A stretch of DNA of 64,000 bases from CAZSBB01 sp964605235 (GTDB lineage Bacteria > Planctomycetota > Phycisphaerae > Phycisphaerales > Phycisphaeraceae). Positions 1 through 7,815 of this stretch are shown piece by piece. Under the pieces are notes generated by a model. It searched no databases and was not told the DNA's origin. It saw nothing but the letters and a program-made list of their open reading frames with translations. Numbering within the stretch: position 1 is the first letter of the stretch; each line of letters begins with the position of its first letter. Location of the stretch: positions 1-64,000 of the forward strand of contig CAZSBB010000008.1 in NCBI GenBank assembly GCA_964605235.1. The letters run 5' to 3'. Made by a program: the position numbers and the translations under genes.

Positions 1-2
1 GA

Positions 3-41
3 GGGGACATTTCTACTTCGGTCCGAAGGGGACAGTTCTAC
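3..41. repeat. GGGGACA-type direct repeat pair at window edge
   Basis: Two copies of GGGGACAnTTCTAC (3-16 with T, 28-41 with G) lie 25 bp apart, upstream of rpmF. From memory, motifs of this look recur in intergenic DNA of many environmental bacteria near Y1-type (REP-associated) transposases. No transposase gene is visible here and the left part may be cut by the window. The stretch 42-192 shows no convincing gene. Confidence 0.45.
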
Positions 42-192
42 CCCAGTCCCAACACCCCCGCCGACACCCCGCTTGACGCCACGGCAGCGGATCGCTACTT
101 TTTACCGCCTCAATGCTTGCGGGCAGGTCCTGTCGGCTGTGCCCGTCGGCTGGTCCGCATCGGTTAACCCTTGCTTTACAGGTGGATTGCAT

Positions 193-375
193 ATGCTTCC
201 CTGCCAGCGTAAATCACGCAGTCAATCCGGCACCCGGCGGGCCCACAAGCATCTGGTCGCCGCCCAGGCCGTGCGCTGCCCCAACTGCAGCGCCGCCAAG
301 CGGCCCCACGCCGCTTGCCCCGAGTGTGGCTATGTTCGACCGGGTCTGAAGCTCGCCGTCGGCAAGGAAGACTAA
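193..375 (+). CDS. rpmF: 50S ribosomal protein bL32
   Basis: A 60-aa protein of the usual bL32 length. The basic N-terminal part has the family signature ending RRAHKHL (residues 15-21). It is followed by a zinc-ribbon with CPNC at 29-32 and CPEC at 42-45, so this is the zinc-binding (C+) form. The open frame extends upstream, but the alignment to the family starts at ATG 193. It is followed 5 bp later by plsX, the conserved rpmF-plsX-fab order that couples ribosome and membrane synthesis. Identification is firm. Confidence 0.93.
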   Translation: MLPCQRKSRSQSGTRRAHKHLVAAQAVRCPNCSAAKRPHAACPECGYVRPGLKLAVGKED

Positions 376-380
376 ATCCC

Positions 381-1427
381 GTGCGCATCGGCATCGACGT
401 CATGGGGGGTGATTACGCGCCTGACGCCATCCTCCATGGCAGTCTGGACGCCATCCCTCTGCTCCGCCCCGGCGACAAGCTCGTCCTCATCGGCGATGGC
501 GCCGTCATCGAGGAAATCATCGAAGAGCGGGGCCTGACGGGCAATCCGTTCCTCGAAATCGAACCCACCGCCACCGTCATCGGCATGGATGAGCAGCCGG
601 TCACCGCGCTGCGCGTCAAGCCCGACAGCTCCATCGTCCGCATGGCGGAGCTCGGCTCCACCCGGCGCGGCGGGGACAAGTACTGCGACATCATCATCTC
701 CGCCGGCAACACCGGCGCCTGCGTCGCCTCGGCGCAGATGCTCATGCGCCGGCTGCCCGGCGTGCATCGCCCCGGCATTGCGGTGGTCATTCCCACCTTC
801 CATGGCCCGATCGTGCTCTGCGATGTGGGCGCCAATCCTGAGCCGCGCCCTTCGCATCTGCATCAATACGGCCGCATGGCGCAGGTGTACGCCACCACGC
901 TCATCGGCATCAAGGAGCCGCGCGTCGCCCTGCTGTCCATCGGCGGTGAGGAAGGCAAGGGCAACGCCCTGGTCAAAGAGACCGCCAAGCTCATCCGGCA
1001 GGACAAGACGCTCAATTACGTCGGCTACGTCGAAGGTCGTGACCTGTTCGACGGCAAGTGCGATGTGGTCGTCTGCGAAGGCTTCACCGGCAACGTGGTG
1101 CTCAAACTCGCCGAGGGTCTCGCGGCCGGGCTGTTCCGCACCATCGCCCATGAGATTCTCGAAGTGGATCCGGAACTGGCGGCCCGCTTTGAGCCGATTG
1201 TCAAGAGCATTTACCGCAAGCACGATTACCACGAATTCGGCGGGGCTCCCCTGCTGGGCGCCAACGGCATCTGCATCATTTGCCACGGCTCGAGTGAAGC
1301 CCGCACCATCACCGCCGCCATCCGCAACGCCATCAAGTATGCCGAGTATGATGTCAACCGACGCATCGTCGAGGTGCTGGCGGACACCGAAGCCAGCCAG
1401 CAGCCGGTGGCCGAAGACGCCCAGTGA
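381..1427 (+). CDS. plsX: phosphate acyltransferase PlsX
   Basis: A 348-aa protein beginning at GTG 381 (VRIGIDVMGGDYAPD), which is where PlsX proteins start; the open frame continues upstream into rpmF but without family similarity. PlsX converts acyl-ACP plus phosphate into acyl-phosphate for phospholipid synthesis on the cytoplasmic face of the membrane. Family signatures seen include IGIDVMGGD near the N-terminus, SAGNTGA around residue 110, a GGEEGKGN loop near residue 190 and CEGFTGNVVLK near 230. Length is typical. It lies between rpmF and fabH, probably in one transcript. Confidence 0.95.
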   Translation: MRIGIDVMGGDYAPDAILHGSLDAIPLLRPGDKLVLIGDGAVIEEIIEERGLTGNPFLEIEPTATVIGMDEQPVTALRVKPDSSIVRMAELGSTRRGGDKYCDIIISAGNTGACVASAQMLMRRLPGVHRPGIAVVIPTFHGPIVLCDVGANPEPRPSHLHQYGRMAQVYATTLIGIKEPRVALLSIGGEEGKGNALVKETAKLIRQDKTLNYVGYVEGRDLFDGKCDVVVCEGFTGNVVLKLAEGLAAGLFRTIAHEILEVDPELAARFEPIVKSIYRKHDYHEFGGAPLLGANGICIICHGSSEARTITAAIRNAIKYAEYDVNRRIVEVLADTEASQQPVAEDAQ

Positions 1428-1474
1428 TTCGACCCGGCGGTGGTTTGCCTTGACCTTGGACCTGGTTGGCTGAC

Positions 1475-2515
1475 ATGACCGCAAACGCCGCTTCCAGTTC
1501 GACTCCCCCGACATCACCGGCCGGTCAACGCCGCGGTATTCGCATTGCCGGCACCGGCCTGGGGTTGCCCCGCACCGTCATGACCAATGACGCCCTCGCC
1601 CGGCTGGTCGACACCAACGACGAATGGATCCTCCAGCGCACCGGCATCCGCCAGCGCTACATCGCCAACGATGGCCAAGGCGTGCGCGATCTGGCGACCG
1701 CAGCCGCCAAAGCCGCGCTGGAAAACGCCCGCCTGGCGCCCGCCGACCTGGACATGCTCCTGTGCGCCACCATGACGCCGGAGATGATGTGTCCCTCCAC
1801 GGCCGCGCTGGTGGTGGCGGACCTTGACGCCGTGCCCGCCGGGGCGCTCGACATCTCCGCCGCCTGCAGTGGTTTCGTCTATGGCCTGAACGTCGCCGCC
1901 AGCATGATCGCCAGCGGCAGCATGGATCACGTCATCGTGATCGGCGCCGAGCAGCTTTCCCGCATTGTCGACTGGAAGGACCGCCGGACCTGCGTGCTCT
2001 TTGGCGATGGCGCTGCCGCCACCGTGCTCAGCGCCTGTGACGACCCCACCCGCGGCTGTCTCTACCAGCACGTGGGCAGCAACGGCCACGGCGGCAAAGA
2101 GCTGTACTGCCCGCGCCATGAAGCCCATGTGCCCGCCGACGACGACGGCATTTTCTCCGGCGCCTTCAACACGCTGCAGATGAACGGGCGTGAGGTGTAC
2201 AAGTTTGCCGTCAGCACCCTGCAGCGCTGCATCGAAGACGCGGTCGAAAAAGCCGGCCTCAAGCTCGACGACCTGGCGATGGTGATCCCGCACCAGTCCA
2301 ACGCCCGCATCATGGAATCCGTGCGTGATCGCCTGAAGCTGCCGACCGACAAGCTGTACATCAACATCGACCGCTTCGCCAACACCAGCGCCGCCAGCGT
2401 GCCCATCTGCCTGCACGAACTGATGACCGCCGACAAACTGCACCCGGGCGACCTGGTGCTCTTCGTGGGCCTCGGCGGCGGCTTGACCTGGGCGTCGAGC
2501 CTGTGGCGATTGTGA
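1475..2515 (+). CDS. fabH: beta-ketoacyl-ACP synthase III (KAS III)
   Basis: A 346-aa condensing enzyme that starts fatty-acid synthesis by joining acetyl-CoA and malonyl-ACP. The catalytic triad is visible: Cys131 in SAACSGF, His in IPHQSNAR and Asn in FANTSAAS. The N-terminus carries a ~20-residue Ser/Thr/Pro-rich extension before RGIRIAGTG. I chose ATG 1475; an in-frame TTG at 1466 is the alternative. The stop codon is followed within 8 bp by the left arm of a palindromic repeat. Confidence 0.94.
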   Translation: MTANAASSSTPPTSPAGQRRGIRIAGTGLGLPRTVMTNDALARLVDTNDEWILQRTGIRQRYIANDGQGVRDLATAAAKAALENARLAPADLDMLLCATMTPEMMCPSTAALVVADLDAVPAGALDISAACSGFVYGLNVAASMIASGSMDHVIVIGAEQLSRIVDWKDRRTCVLFGDGAAATVLSACDDPTRGCLYQHVGSNGHGGKELYCPRHEAHVPADDDGIFSGAFNTLQMNGREVYKFAVSTLQRCIEDAVEKAGLKLDDLAMVIPHQSNARIMESVRDRLKLPTDKLYINIDRFANTSAASVPICLHELMTADKLHPGDLVLFVGLGGGLTWASSLWRL

Positions 2516-2522
2516 AGCATAT

Positions 2523-2716
2523 TTTTGCCACAGATGAACACAGATGAAGGCAGGAGAGAGATAAAGCAGGGATAAGCAAAAACAAAAAAATGCTGTGTTG
2601 ATGAGGCAGACAGACCAATGTTGCCTGGCTGGACCAACACAACACGATTTCCTGTCTTCTGCTGCTCCCTTTCTTATCTCTCTCCTGCCTTCATCTGTGT
2701 TCATCTGTGGCTAAAA
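2523..2716. repeat. palindromic intergenic repeat, family A (CCACAGATGAACACAGATG)
   Basis: The left arm (2523-2564) and right arm (2674-2716) are inverted copies over about 41 bp with a single 1-nt indel, separated by a ~109-bp spacer. The core is CCACAGATGAACACAGATG. The element fills the fabH-fabD gap almost completely; the fabD start codon lies 14 bp past the right arm, so fabD's ribosome-binding region abuts the element. A degenerate relative is at 21204-21360. No ORF lies inside. It could act as a transcription attenuator or be a non-autonomous mobile palindrome. Confidence 0.8.
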
Positions 2717-2729
2717 CAAAGGACCAGAA

Positions 2730-3647
2730 ATGTCGCAAAGCGGTTGTGTGGTGTTGTGTCCGGGCCAGGGCGCTCAGGCTGTGGGCATGGGACAGAAATG
2801 GGCTGCGGCTTCGCCCGCGGCGGCGGCGGTGTTCGCGCAGGCGGATGCCGTGCTGGGGTTGTCCTTGAGCGAGCTGTGCTTTGCCGGGCCCGATGAGCGT
2901 CTGAATCGCACCGACATCGCCCAGGCGGCGATCTACACCGCTTCCATCGCCAGCTTCGCCGGGCTGCGGGAGCGGGGCTTGCTCGGTGAGGTCAAAGCCA
3001 CGGCCGGGCTGAGCCTCGGTGAGTTCACCGCCCTGCATCTAGCGGGTGCGTTTGATTTCGAGACCGGTCTGAAGCTCGTGCGGCTGCGCGGCCAGGCGAT
3101 GCAGGATGCCGCCGAGGCGAGTGAAGGCAGCATGGTGGCGCTGATCGGCGCGGATGAAACGCAGGCGGTGGCGCTGTGCGCTGCTGCGCGGGGTGACGAT
3201 GTGCTGGTGCCCGCCAACTTCAACTGTCCGGGCCAGATCGTCATCAGCGGCAGCAAATCGGCTTGCGCCCGGGCAGTGACCAAAGCTGACGAAATGGGCA
3301 TCAAAGCCACCGCGCTGACGGTGGCGGGCGCGTTTCACTCGCCGCTGATGCAACCGGCCGCCGACCGTCTGGCGGCTGCGCTGGCGCAGGTGAGTTGGCA
3401 GACGCCCAGCACGATGGTGCTGTCGAACGTGACCGCCGGCCCGCATGATGGGAATGATGCCGCGTCGATCCAGCAGCGACTGATCGAGCAGCTCACCAGT
3501 CCGGTGCGCTGGTCGCAGTCGATGAGCTGGCTGACCCAGCAGGTGCAAGGCGATTACCTCGAACTGGCGCCGGGCAAGGTGCTGTCGGGGCTGATGCGGC
3601 GAATTGATCGCAACGTGAAGGTCGCCAATCATGCCGAGCCGGCGTGA
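2730..3647 (+). CDS. fabD: malonyl-CoA:ACP transacylase
   Basis: A 305-aa enzyme that loads malonate from CoA onto ACP. The nucleophile serine is in GLSLGE (about residue 95) and the catalytic histidine is in AGAFHSPL (about residue 203). The N-terminal CPGQGAQ motif is typical of acyltransferases. It starts at ATG 2730, preceded by AAAGGA at a normal distance. It is separated from fabH by a palindromic repeat and from fabG by another, so its transcription may partly depend on read-through. Identification is firm. Confidence 0.95.
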   Translation: MSQSGCVVLCPGQGAQAVGMGQKWAAASPAAAAVFAQADAVLGLSLSELCFAGPDERLNRTDIAQAAIYTASIASFAGLRERGLLGEVKATAGLSLGEFTALHLAGAFDFETGLKLVRLRGQAMQDAAEASEGSMVALIGADETQAVALCAAARGDDVLVPANFNCPGQIVISGSKSACARAVTKADEMGIKATALTVAGAFHSPLMQPAADRLAAALAQVSWQTPSTMVLSNVTAGPHDGNDAASIQQRLIEQLTSPVRWSQSMSWLTQQVQGDYLELAPGKVLSGLMRRIDRNVKVANHAEPA

Positions 3648-3672
3648 TCGGTTAGGATGCCGCCTTGGATGA

Positions 3673-3767
3673 ACGAGCCCCGACCGTGAGGGAGGGGTGA
3701 AATCAAGCGCGAGCGCGCGATTGTTGAACCGAGCTTCTGCAACCCCTCCCTGACGGTCGGGGCTCGT
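3673..3767. repeat. palindromic intergenic repeat, family B copy 1
   Basis: Two 26-nt arms (3673-3698 and 3742-3767) are complementary at 25 of 26 positions. The arm begins ACGAGCCCCGACCGTGAGGG. The spacer is 43 nt and includes a small alternating GCGCGAGCGCGC hairpin. Copies 2 and 3 lie at 6916-7004 and 29615-29703. Copy 1 lies between fabD and fabG and ends about 16 nt before the fabG ribosome-binding site. Confidence 0.88.
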
Positions 3768-3795
3768 TGTGGAAGCAGCAGGCAGGAAGCAACTG

Positions 3796-4533
3796 ATGAG
3801 CGACAAACGAGTGGCACTGGTGACGGGGGCATCGCGCGGCATTGGCGCTGCGATCGCACGCAACCTGGCGGCGCAGGGTCGGCACGTGGTGCTGGCGGCC
3901 CGCAGCGTGGCAAGTCTGGAAACGCTCAAGGGCGAACTGACCGCCGCCGGCGGGAGCGCCCAGGTGCTTGCCTGCGATGTGTCGGATCATGCCGCGGTCG
4001 CCGCCGCGATCGAGCAGATCGCCGAGGAACACAAGCGGCTGGACATTCTGGTGAACAATGCGGGCATCACGCGCGACAATCTGCTGCTGCGGATGACCGA
4101 CGCGGAATTTGACGACGTGATCCATGTGAACCTGCGGGCGGTGTTCGTCGCCTGCCGGGCGGCGCTGCGGCCGATGATGCGCGGCAAGTGGGGGCGAATT
4201 GTGAATATCAGCTCGGTGGCGGGCCTGATGGGCAACCCCGGGCAGGCGAATTACGCCGCCGCGAAGGCGGGCCTGCTGGGTTTCACCAAGACGATCGCCA
4301 AAGAGATGGGCGCCAAGAACATCACGGCAAACGTGGTGGCGCCGGGCTTTACGGAAACGGACATGACCGCCGGATTGCCCGAGTCGGTCAAGCAGATGGC
4401 CAGGGACCACACGCCGCTGCGGCGGTTTGGTCAGCCCGAGGAAGTGGCGGCGGCGGTGGGCTTCTTCTGCTCGGATGCGGCGGGTTACATCACCGGGCAG
4501 GTGCTCGCCGTTGATGGCGGGATGACGATGTGA
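3796..4533 (+). CDS. fabG: 3-oxoacyl-ACP reductase FabG
   Basis: A 245-aa short-chain dehydrogenase that reduces 3-oxoacyl-ACP with NADPH. The glycine motif TGASRGIG is near residue 10, NNAG near 86, the catalytic Ser is in NISS (about 139), and Tyr and Lys are in YAAAK (about 152-156). The start is set at ATG 3796 because CAGGAAGC precedes it and because the in-frame upstream ATG at 3769 lies at the edge of the palindromic repeat. Order and length fit the fab operon. Confidence 0.95.
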   Translation: MSDKRVALVTGASRGIGAAIARNLAAQGRHVVLAARSVASLETLKGELTAAGGSAQVLACDVSDHAAVAAAIEQIAEEHKRLDILVNNAGITRDNLLLRMTDAEFDDVIHVNLRAVFVACRAALRPMMRGKWGRIVNISSVAGLMGNPGQANYAAAKAGLLGFTKTIAKEMGAKNITANVVAPGFTETDMTAGLPESVKQMARDHTPLRRFGQPEEVAAAVGFFCSDAAGYITGQVLAVDGGMTM

Positions 4534-4580
4534 TAGAAAACGCGGTTATGATGGGCCGGCGCACGCCGTCCTGACGCCGC

Positions 4581-4609
4581 TTGTTGGGTGAATCAGCAGT
4601 CACTATAGT
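4581..4609 (+). promoter_or_regulatory. putative sigma-70 promoter for acpP
   Basis: TTGTTG (4581-4586), a 17-bp spacer and TATAGT (4604-4609) lie in the 209-bp gap between fabG and acpP. This would leave a leader of roughly 130 nt. An extra promoter for acpP is common because ACP is needed in excess. Sequence match only. Confidence 0.45.
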
Positions 4610-4742
4610 ACCGCCCTGCCGCATCGTCGGACGGCGGTGAGCAGTCAGGTCCAGGTTGCCCGGACACGTGCCGGCGCCGCATTTTGAACTCAAGCGATGG
4701 ATGGGCGGAAGTCCCGCCTGCACGCGAGAAAGGAACGCAGTC

Positions 4743-5021
4743 ATGGCCGATGAAAACCGCCCCGTGGATGAAGCGGCGATCGAGGAACGCGTGATCGCCA
4801 TCGTGGCCGAGCAGATGGGCGTCGACAAGGGTGAGATCACCCGTGACACCAACTTCATCAATGACCTGAACGCCGACAGCCTCGACACCGTCGAGTTGGT
4901 CATGGAGTTCGAGGACGAGTTTGAAACTTCGATTCCCGATGACCAGGCGGAAAAGATTCAGACCGTCGGTCAGGCGATCGACTTCATCAAGACGCACATG
5001 AACAGCGCCAAGGAAGGCTGA
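4743..5021 (+). CDS. acpP: acyl carrier protein
   Basis: A 92-aa acidic protein. The phosphopantetheine attachment serine is Ser46 in ADSLDTVE. The carrier core (about residues 13-88) is preceded by a slightly long N-terminal stretch. ATG 4743 is preceded by GAAAGGAACG. It is the substrate carrier for all surrounding fab enzymes. Confidence 0.96.
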   Translation: MADENRPVDEAAIEERVIAIVAEQMGVDKGEITRDTNFINDLNADSLDTVELVMEFEDEFETSIPDDQAEKIQTVGQAIDFIKTHMNSAKEG

Positions 5022-5117
5022 GCCGACGCCGCCGCCACCGGGTCGATGCGCCTTCCTCTGGGTTGCGGCCGGTGGTCTTTCCCCCTTTCGTCAGACAGTG
5101 CAGGATCGCATAACGCC

Positions 5118-6353
5118 ATGAGCAGACGGCGGGTTGTCATTACGGGTTTGGGCTGGGTCACCAGCTTGGGTGTGTCGGTCGAAGGCGTCTGGCAGGATCT
5201 GCTGGCCGGCAAGAGCGGCATTCGCCCCATCACACGCTTTGACACCAAAGAGTACTCCACCACCTTTGGCGGTGAAGTCGCCAATTGGGACGGCGGCCAG
5301 GTCGAGCCGCGCGAAGCCAAGCGCATCGATCGCTTCGCCCAGTTCGCCATCAACGGCGCCATCGACGCCGTACGCGACGCCGGCATCGATTTCAGCACCG
5401 AGAACGTCTGGCGCTGCGGGTCGATCATCGGCACCGGCATCGGCGGCATCGAAGAGTTTGAGAACGGCTACCAGCGCATGCTCGAAAAGGGCGTCAGCCG
5501 GGTCAGCCCGTTCATGGTCCCCCGCCTGATGTGCAACGCCGGCAGCGGCAACGTGTCGATTCACTTCGGCATCAAAGGCCCCAACTCCGCCGTCGCCACC
5601 GCCTGTGCCTCCGCCGCCCACGCCATCGGTGAAGCCGCCGACTGCATCCGCCATGGCGCCGCCGATGTCATGATCACCGGCGGGTCCGAGGCCGCCCTGA
5701 CCCCGCTGGGTCTGGCGTGCTTTGTCGCCCTCAAGGCGCTCAGCCGCCGCAACGATGATCCCACCCACGCCAGCCGTCCGTTCGATAAGGACCGCGACGG
5801 CTTCATCCTCTCCGAAGGCGCCGGCATCCTGGTGCTCGAGGAGTATGAACGCGCCAAAGCCCGCGGCGCCAAAATCTACGCCGAGATGCTCGGCTACGGC
5901 CAGTCCGCCGACGGCTCGCACATCACCGCCCCGGATGAACAGGGCCGCGGCGCCGCCTACGCCATGGAATGCGCCCTGCAGGACGCCGGCGTCAACCGCC
6001 AGCAGGTCGATTACATCAACGCCCATGGCACCAGCACCCCCCTGGGCGACATCGCCGAGACCCGCGCCATCAAACTGCTCTTCGGCGATCACGCCAGGTC
6101 CATCCCCGTCAGTTCCACCAAGAGCATGACCGGCCACCTGCTGGGCGCGTCCGGCGGCGTCGAGGCGATCATCACCACCCTCGCCCTGCGCGACAACGTG
6201 ATGCCCCCCACCATCAATCTCGACAACCAGGACCCCGAGTGCGACCTCGACTACATCCCCAACACCGCCCGCCCCAAGCAGTTGAAGGTCGCCATGAGCA
6301 ACTCCTTCGGCTTCGGCGGCCACAATGTCGCCCTCGTCCTCGGCAAGCTCTGA
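5118..6353 (+). CDS. fabF: beta-ketoacyl-ACP synthase II
   Basis: A 411-aa elongating condensing enzyme. The nucleophile Cys is in TACASAAHA (about residue 163), and the two catalytic His residues are in NAHGTSTPLGD (about 304) and GHLLGASGG (about 339); this Cys-His-His set is typical of KAS I/II. The frame is open upstream to 5046, but similarity starts at ATG 5118 (SRRRVVITGLG). It is the last gene of the fatty-acid block. The following 273 bp to tatA hold no gene that I can support. Confidence 0.95.
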   Translation: MSRRRVVITGLGWVTSLGVSVEGVWQDLLAGKSGIRPITRFDTKEYSTTFGGEVANWDGGQVEPREAKRIDRFAQFAINGAIDAVRDAGIDFSTENVWRCGSIIGTGIGGIEEFENGYQRMLEKGVSRVSPFMVPRLMCNAGSGNVSIHFGIKGPNSAVATACASAAHAIGEAADCIRHGAADVMITGGSEAALTPLGLACFVALKALSRRNDDPTHASRPFDKDRDGFILSEGAGILVLEEYERAKARGAKIYAEMLGYGQSADGSHITAPDEQGRGAAYAMECALQDAGVNRQQVDYINAHGTSTPLGDIAETRAIKLLFGDHARSIPVSSTKSMTGHLLGASGGVEAIITTLALRDNVMPPTINLDNQDPECDLDYIPNTARPKQLKVAMSNSFGFGGHNVALVLGKL

Positions 6354-6626
6354 ACCCCCGCCCTGCTCCCGCACACCCCCGGCAATTGCCTTCTTCGGAC
6401 CCCGGGAACTTTCGCTGCATTGTGACCTTCGCCTAGCGGCTGCGCGACGCTGGAAATCCCGCCGCCAGGGCAGCTCATGCGCCATTCCGAGCGACGTTCA
6501 GCTGCTTTCTGACGCGGGAAAATGTCGGAATCCAGCCCTCGCTGCGCCGATGACATACAATCCGGGCAGGTTTTCTGTGCAATAACCCCACCCGTTTCCA
6601 CGTTCGACGTGGAAAGGAAGGCCGCC

Positions 6627-6872
6627 ATGCTCGCGTTTTTCGGCAACCTCGGCACCACGGAACTGTTGATCCTGGGCATCATCGCGCTGCTCATCTTTGG
6701 CAAGCGTCTGCCCGAAGTCGGCCGAAGCCTGGGCAAAGGCATCGTCGAATTCAAGAAAGGGCTGGCAGGCGTCCAGGACGACCTCGATCGCGCCGGCTCC
6801 ACCCCTTCCAGCGATTCGACCAACAAAACCGTCGCCAGCAACGACCACGCCACCGGCCGGGACGTCCGCTGA
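6627..6872 (+). CDS. tatA: Sec-independent translocase subunit TatA
   Basis: An 81-aa protein with the TatA/B layout: a short N-terminus, one membrane helix (about residues 8-26), the FGKRLPE hinge and an amphipathic helix (GRSLGKGIVEFKKG), then a polar tail. The ATG at 6627 is preceded by GGAAAGGAAG. TatA forms the pore-like assembly of the twin-arginine export system. Its partner tatC lies about 6.4 kb downstream; no second tatA/B is in this window. Confidence 0.92.
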   Translation: MLAFFGNLGTTELLILGIIALLIFGKRLPEVGRSLGKGIVEFKKGLAGVQDDLDRAGSTPSSDSTNKTVASNDHATGRDVR

Positions 6873-6915
6873 CCGTCTGGTCATCCCTCCGCGTCAACGC
6901 AATGACGTTTCTGCA

Positions 6916-7004
6916 ACGAGCCCCGCGCGTGAGCAAGGGGTGGCGGCGCAGCCGCCGAGAGGTGGTGCTACGAAAGCAACCCCTCCCTCACGGTCGGGGC
7001 TCGT
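6916..7004. repeat. palindromic intergenic repeat, family B copy 2
   Basis: The 26-nt arms are 6916-6941 and 6979-7004. The right arm has the same sequence as the copy-1 left arm (read in reverse complement); the left arm is a variant with GCGCGTGAGCAAGG in place of GACCGTGAGGGAGG. It lies between the convergent genes tatA and rph, where it could also end transcription from both sides. Confidence 0.87.
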
Positions 7005-7054
7005 GAAGCCAGTGCCGACCGACCATCAGCACTCATCTCAGGTTGCCCCTTCGC

Positions 7055-7765
7055 TCAACCCCGCAGCGCCGCCCGCTGCTTGCTCATCAATTGGCGTATC
7101 CCCTTCTCCGCCAGCTTCAGCATGGCGTCGAGTTCCCGTTTGCTGAACACCCCTTGTTCGCCGGTGCCCTGCACTTCCACGAACTGGCCGCGGTGGTTCA
7201 TCACCACGTTCATGTCCACCTCGGCGCGGCTGTCGAGTGGATAGTCCAGGTCCAGATGCACCTTGCCGTCGATCACGCCCACGCTGACCGCCGCCACCGG
7301 GCCATGCAGCGGATTGCCCTTGAGCAAACCCTGCTGCCGCGCTGACGCGAGCGCCTGCGCCAGGGCGACGTACGCGCCGGTGATGGAAGCCGTGCGGGTG
7401 CCGCCGTCGGCCTGGATGACATCACAATCGCAGGTGATCAGCAGGCCGGGCATTTTGGTCAGGTCCACCGCGGCCCGCAGGGCGCGGGCGATCAGCCGCT
7501 GGATTTCCGTGCCGCGCCCATCGGTCCCGCGCTTCTTGCGCTGCGGGGTGGAGCCAGGCAGCATGGCGTACTCAGCGGTCACCCAGCCCCGCGTCGGCGG
7601 CTCCCCGTTGCGGCCCATCAGCCAGTCCGGCACTTTGTCCGCAATGCTCGCGGTGCACAGCACCCGGGTGTTGCCCTGGGCGATCAGCACCGAACCGGGC
7701 GCGCCCGTGGTGAAGGGTTCAATGCGCACCGGGCGCAACTGGTCAGGGCGGCGAACGCGCGGCAT
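7055..7765 (-). CDS. rph: ribonuclease PH
   Basis: A 236-aa phosphorolytic 3'-5' exoribonuclease that trims tRNA 3' ends. It has the family N-terminus RPDQLRPVRIEP, the phosphate-binding GRGTEIQRLIARALR segment (about residues 85-100) and CDVIQADGGTRTASITGA (about 115-132). The frame is open upstream, but ATG at 7765 is preceded by an excellent AGGAGG 6-8 nt away and matches the family start. It ends 50 bp after a family B repeat on the convergent side. Confidence 0.95.
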   Translation of the reverse strand: MPRVRRPDQLRPVRIEPFTTGAPGSVLIAQGNTRVLCTASIADKVPDWLMGRNGEPPTRGWVTAEYAMLPGSTPQRKKRGTDGRGTEIQRLIARALRAAVDLTKMPGLLITCDCDVIQADGGTRTASITGAYVALAQALASARQQGLLKGNPLHGPVAAVSVGVIDGKVHLDLDYPLDSRAEVDMNVVMNHRGQFVEVQGTGEQGVFSKRELDAMLKLAEKGIRQLMSKQRAALRG

Positions 7766-7815
7766 AAGCAGCTCCTCCTGCAAGCAAACAACCTCGGGCA
7801 ACCGCAGCATGACGG

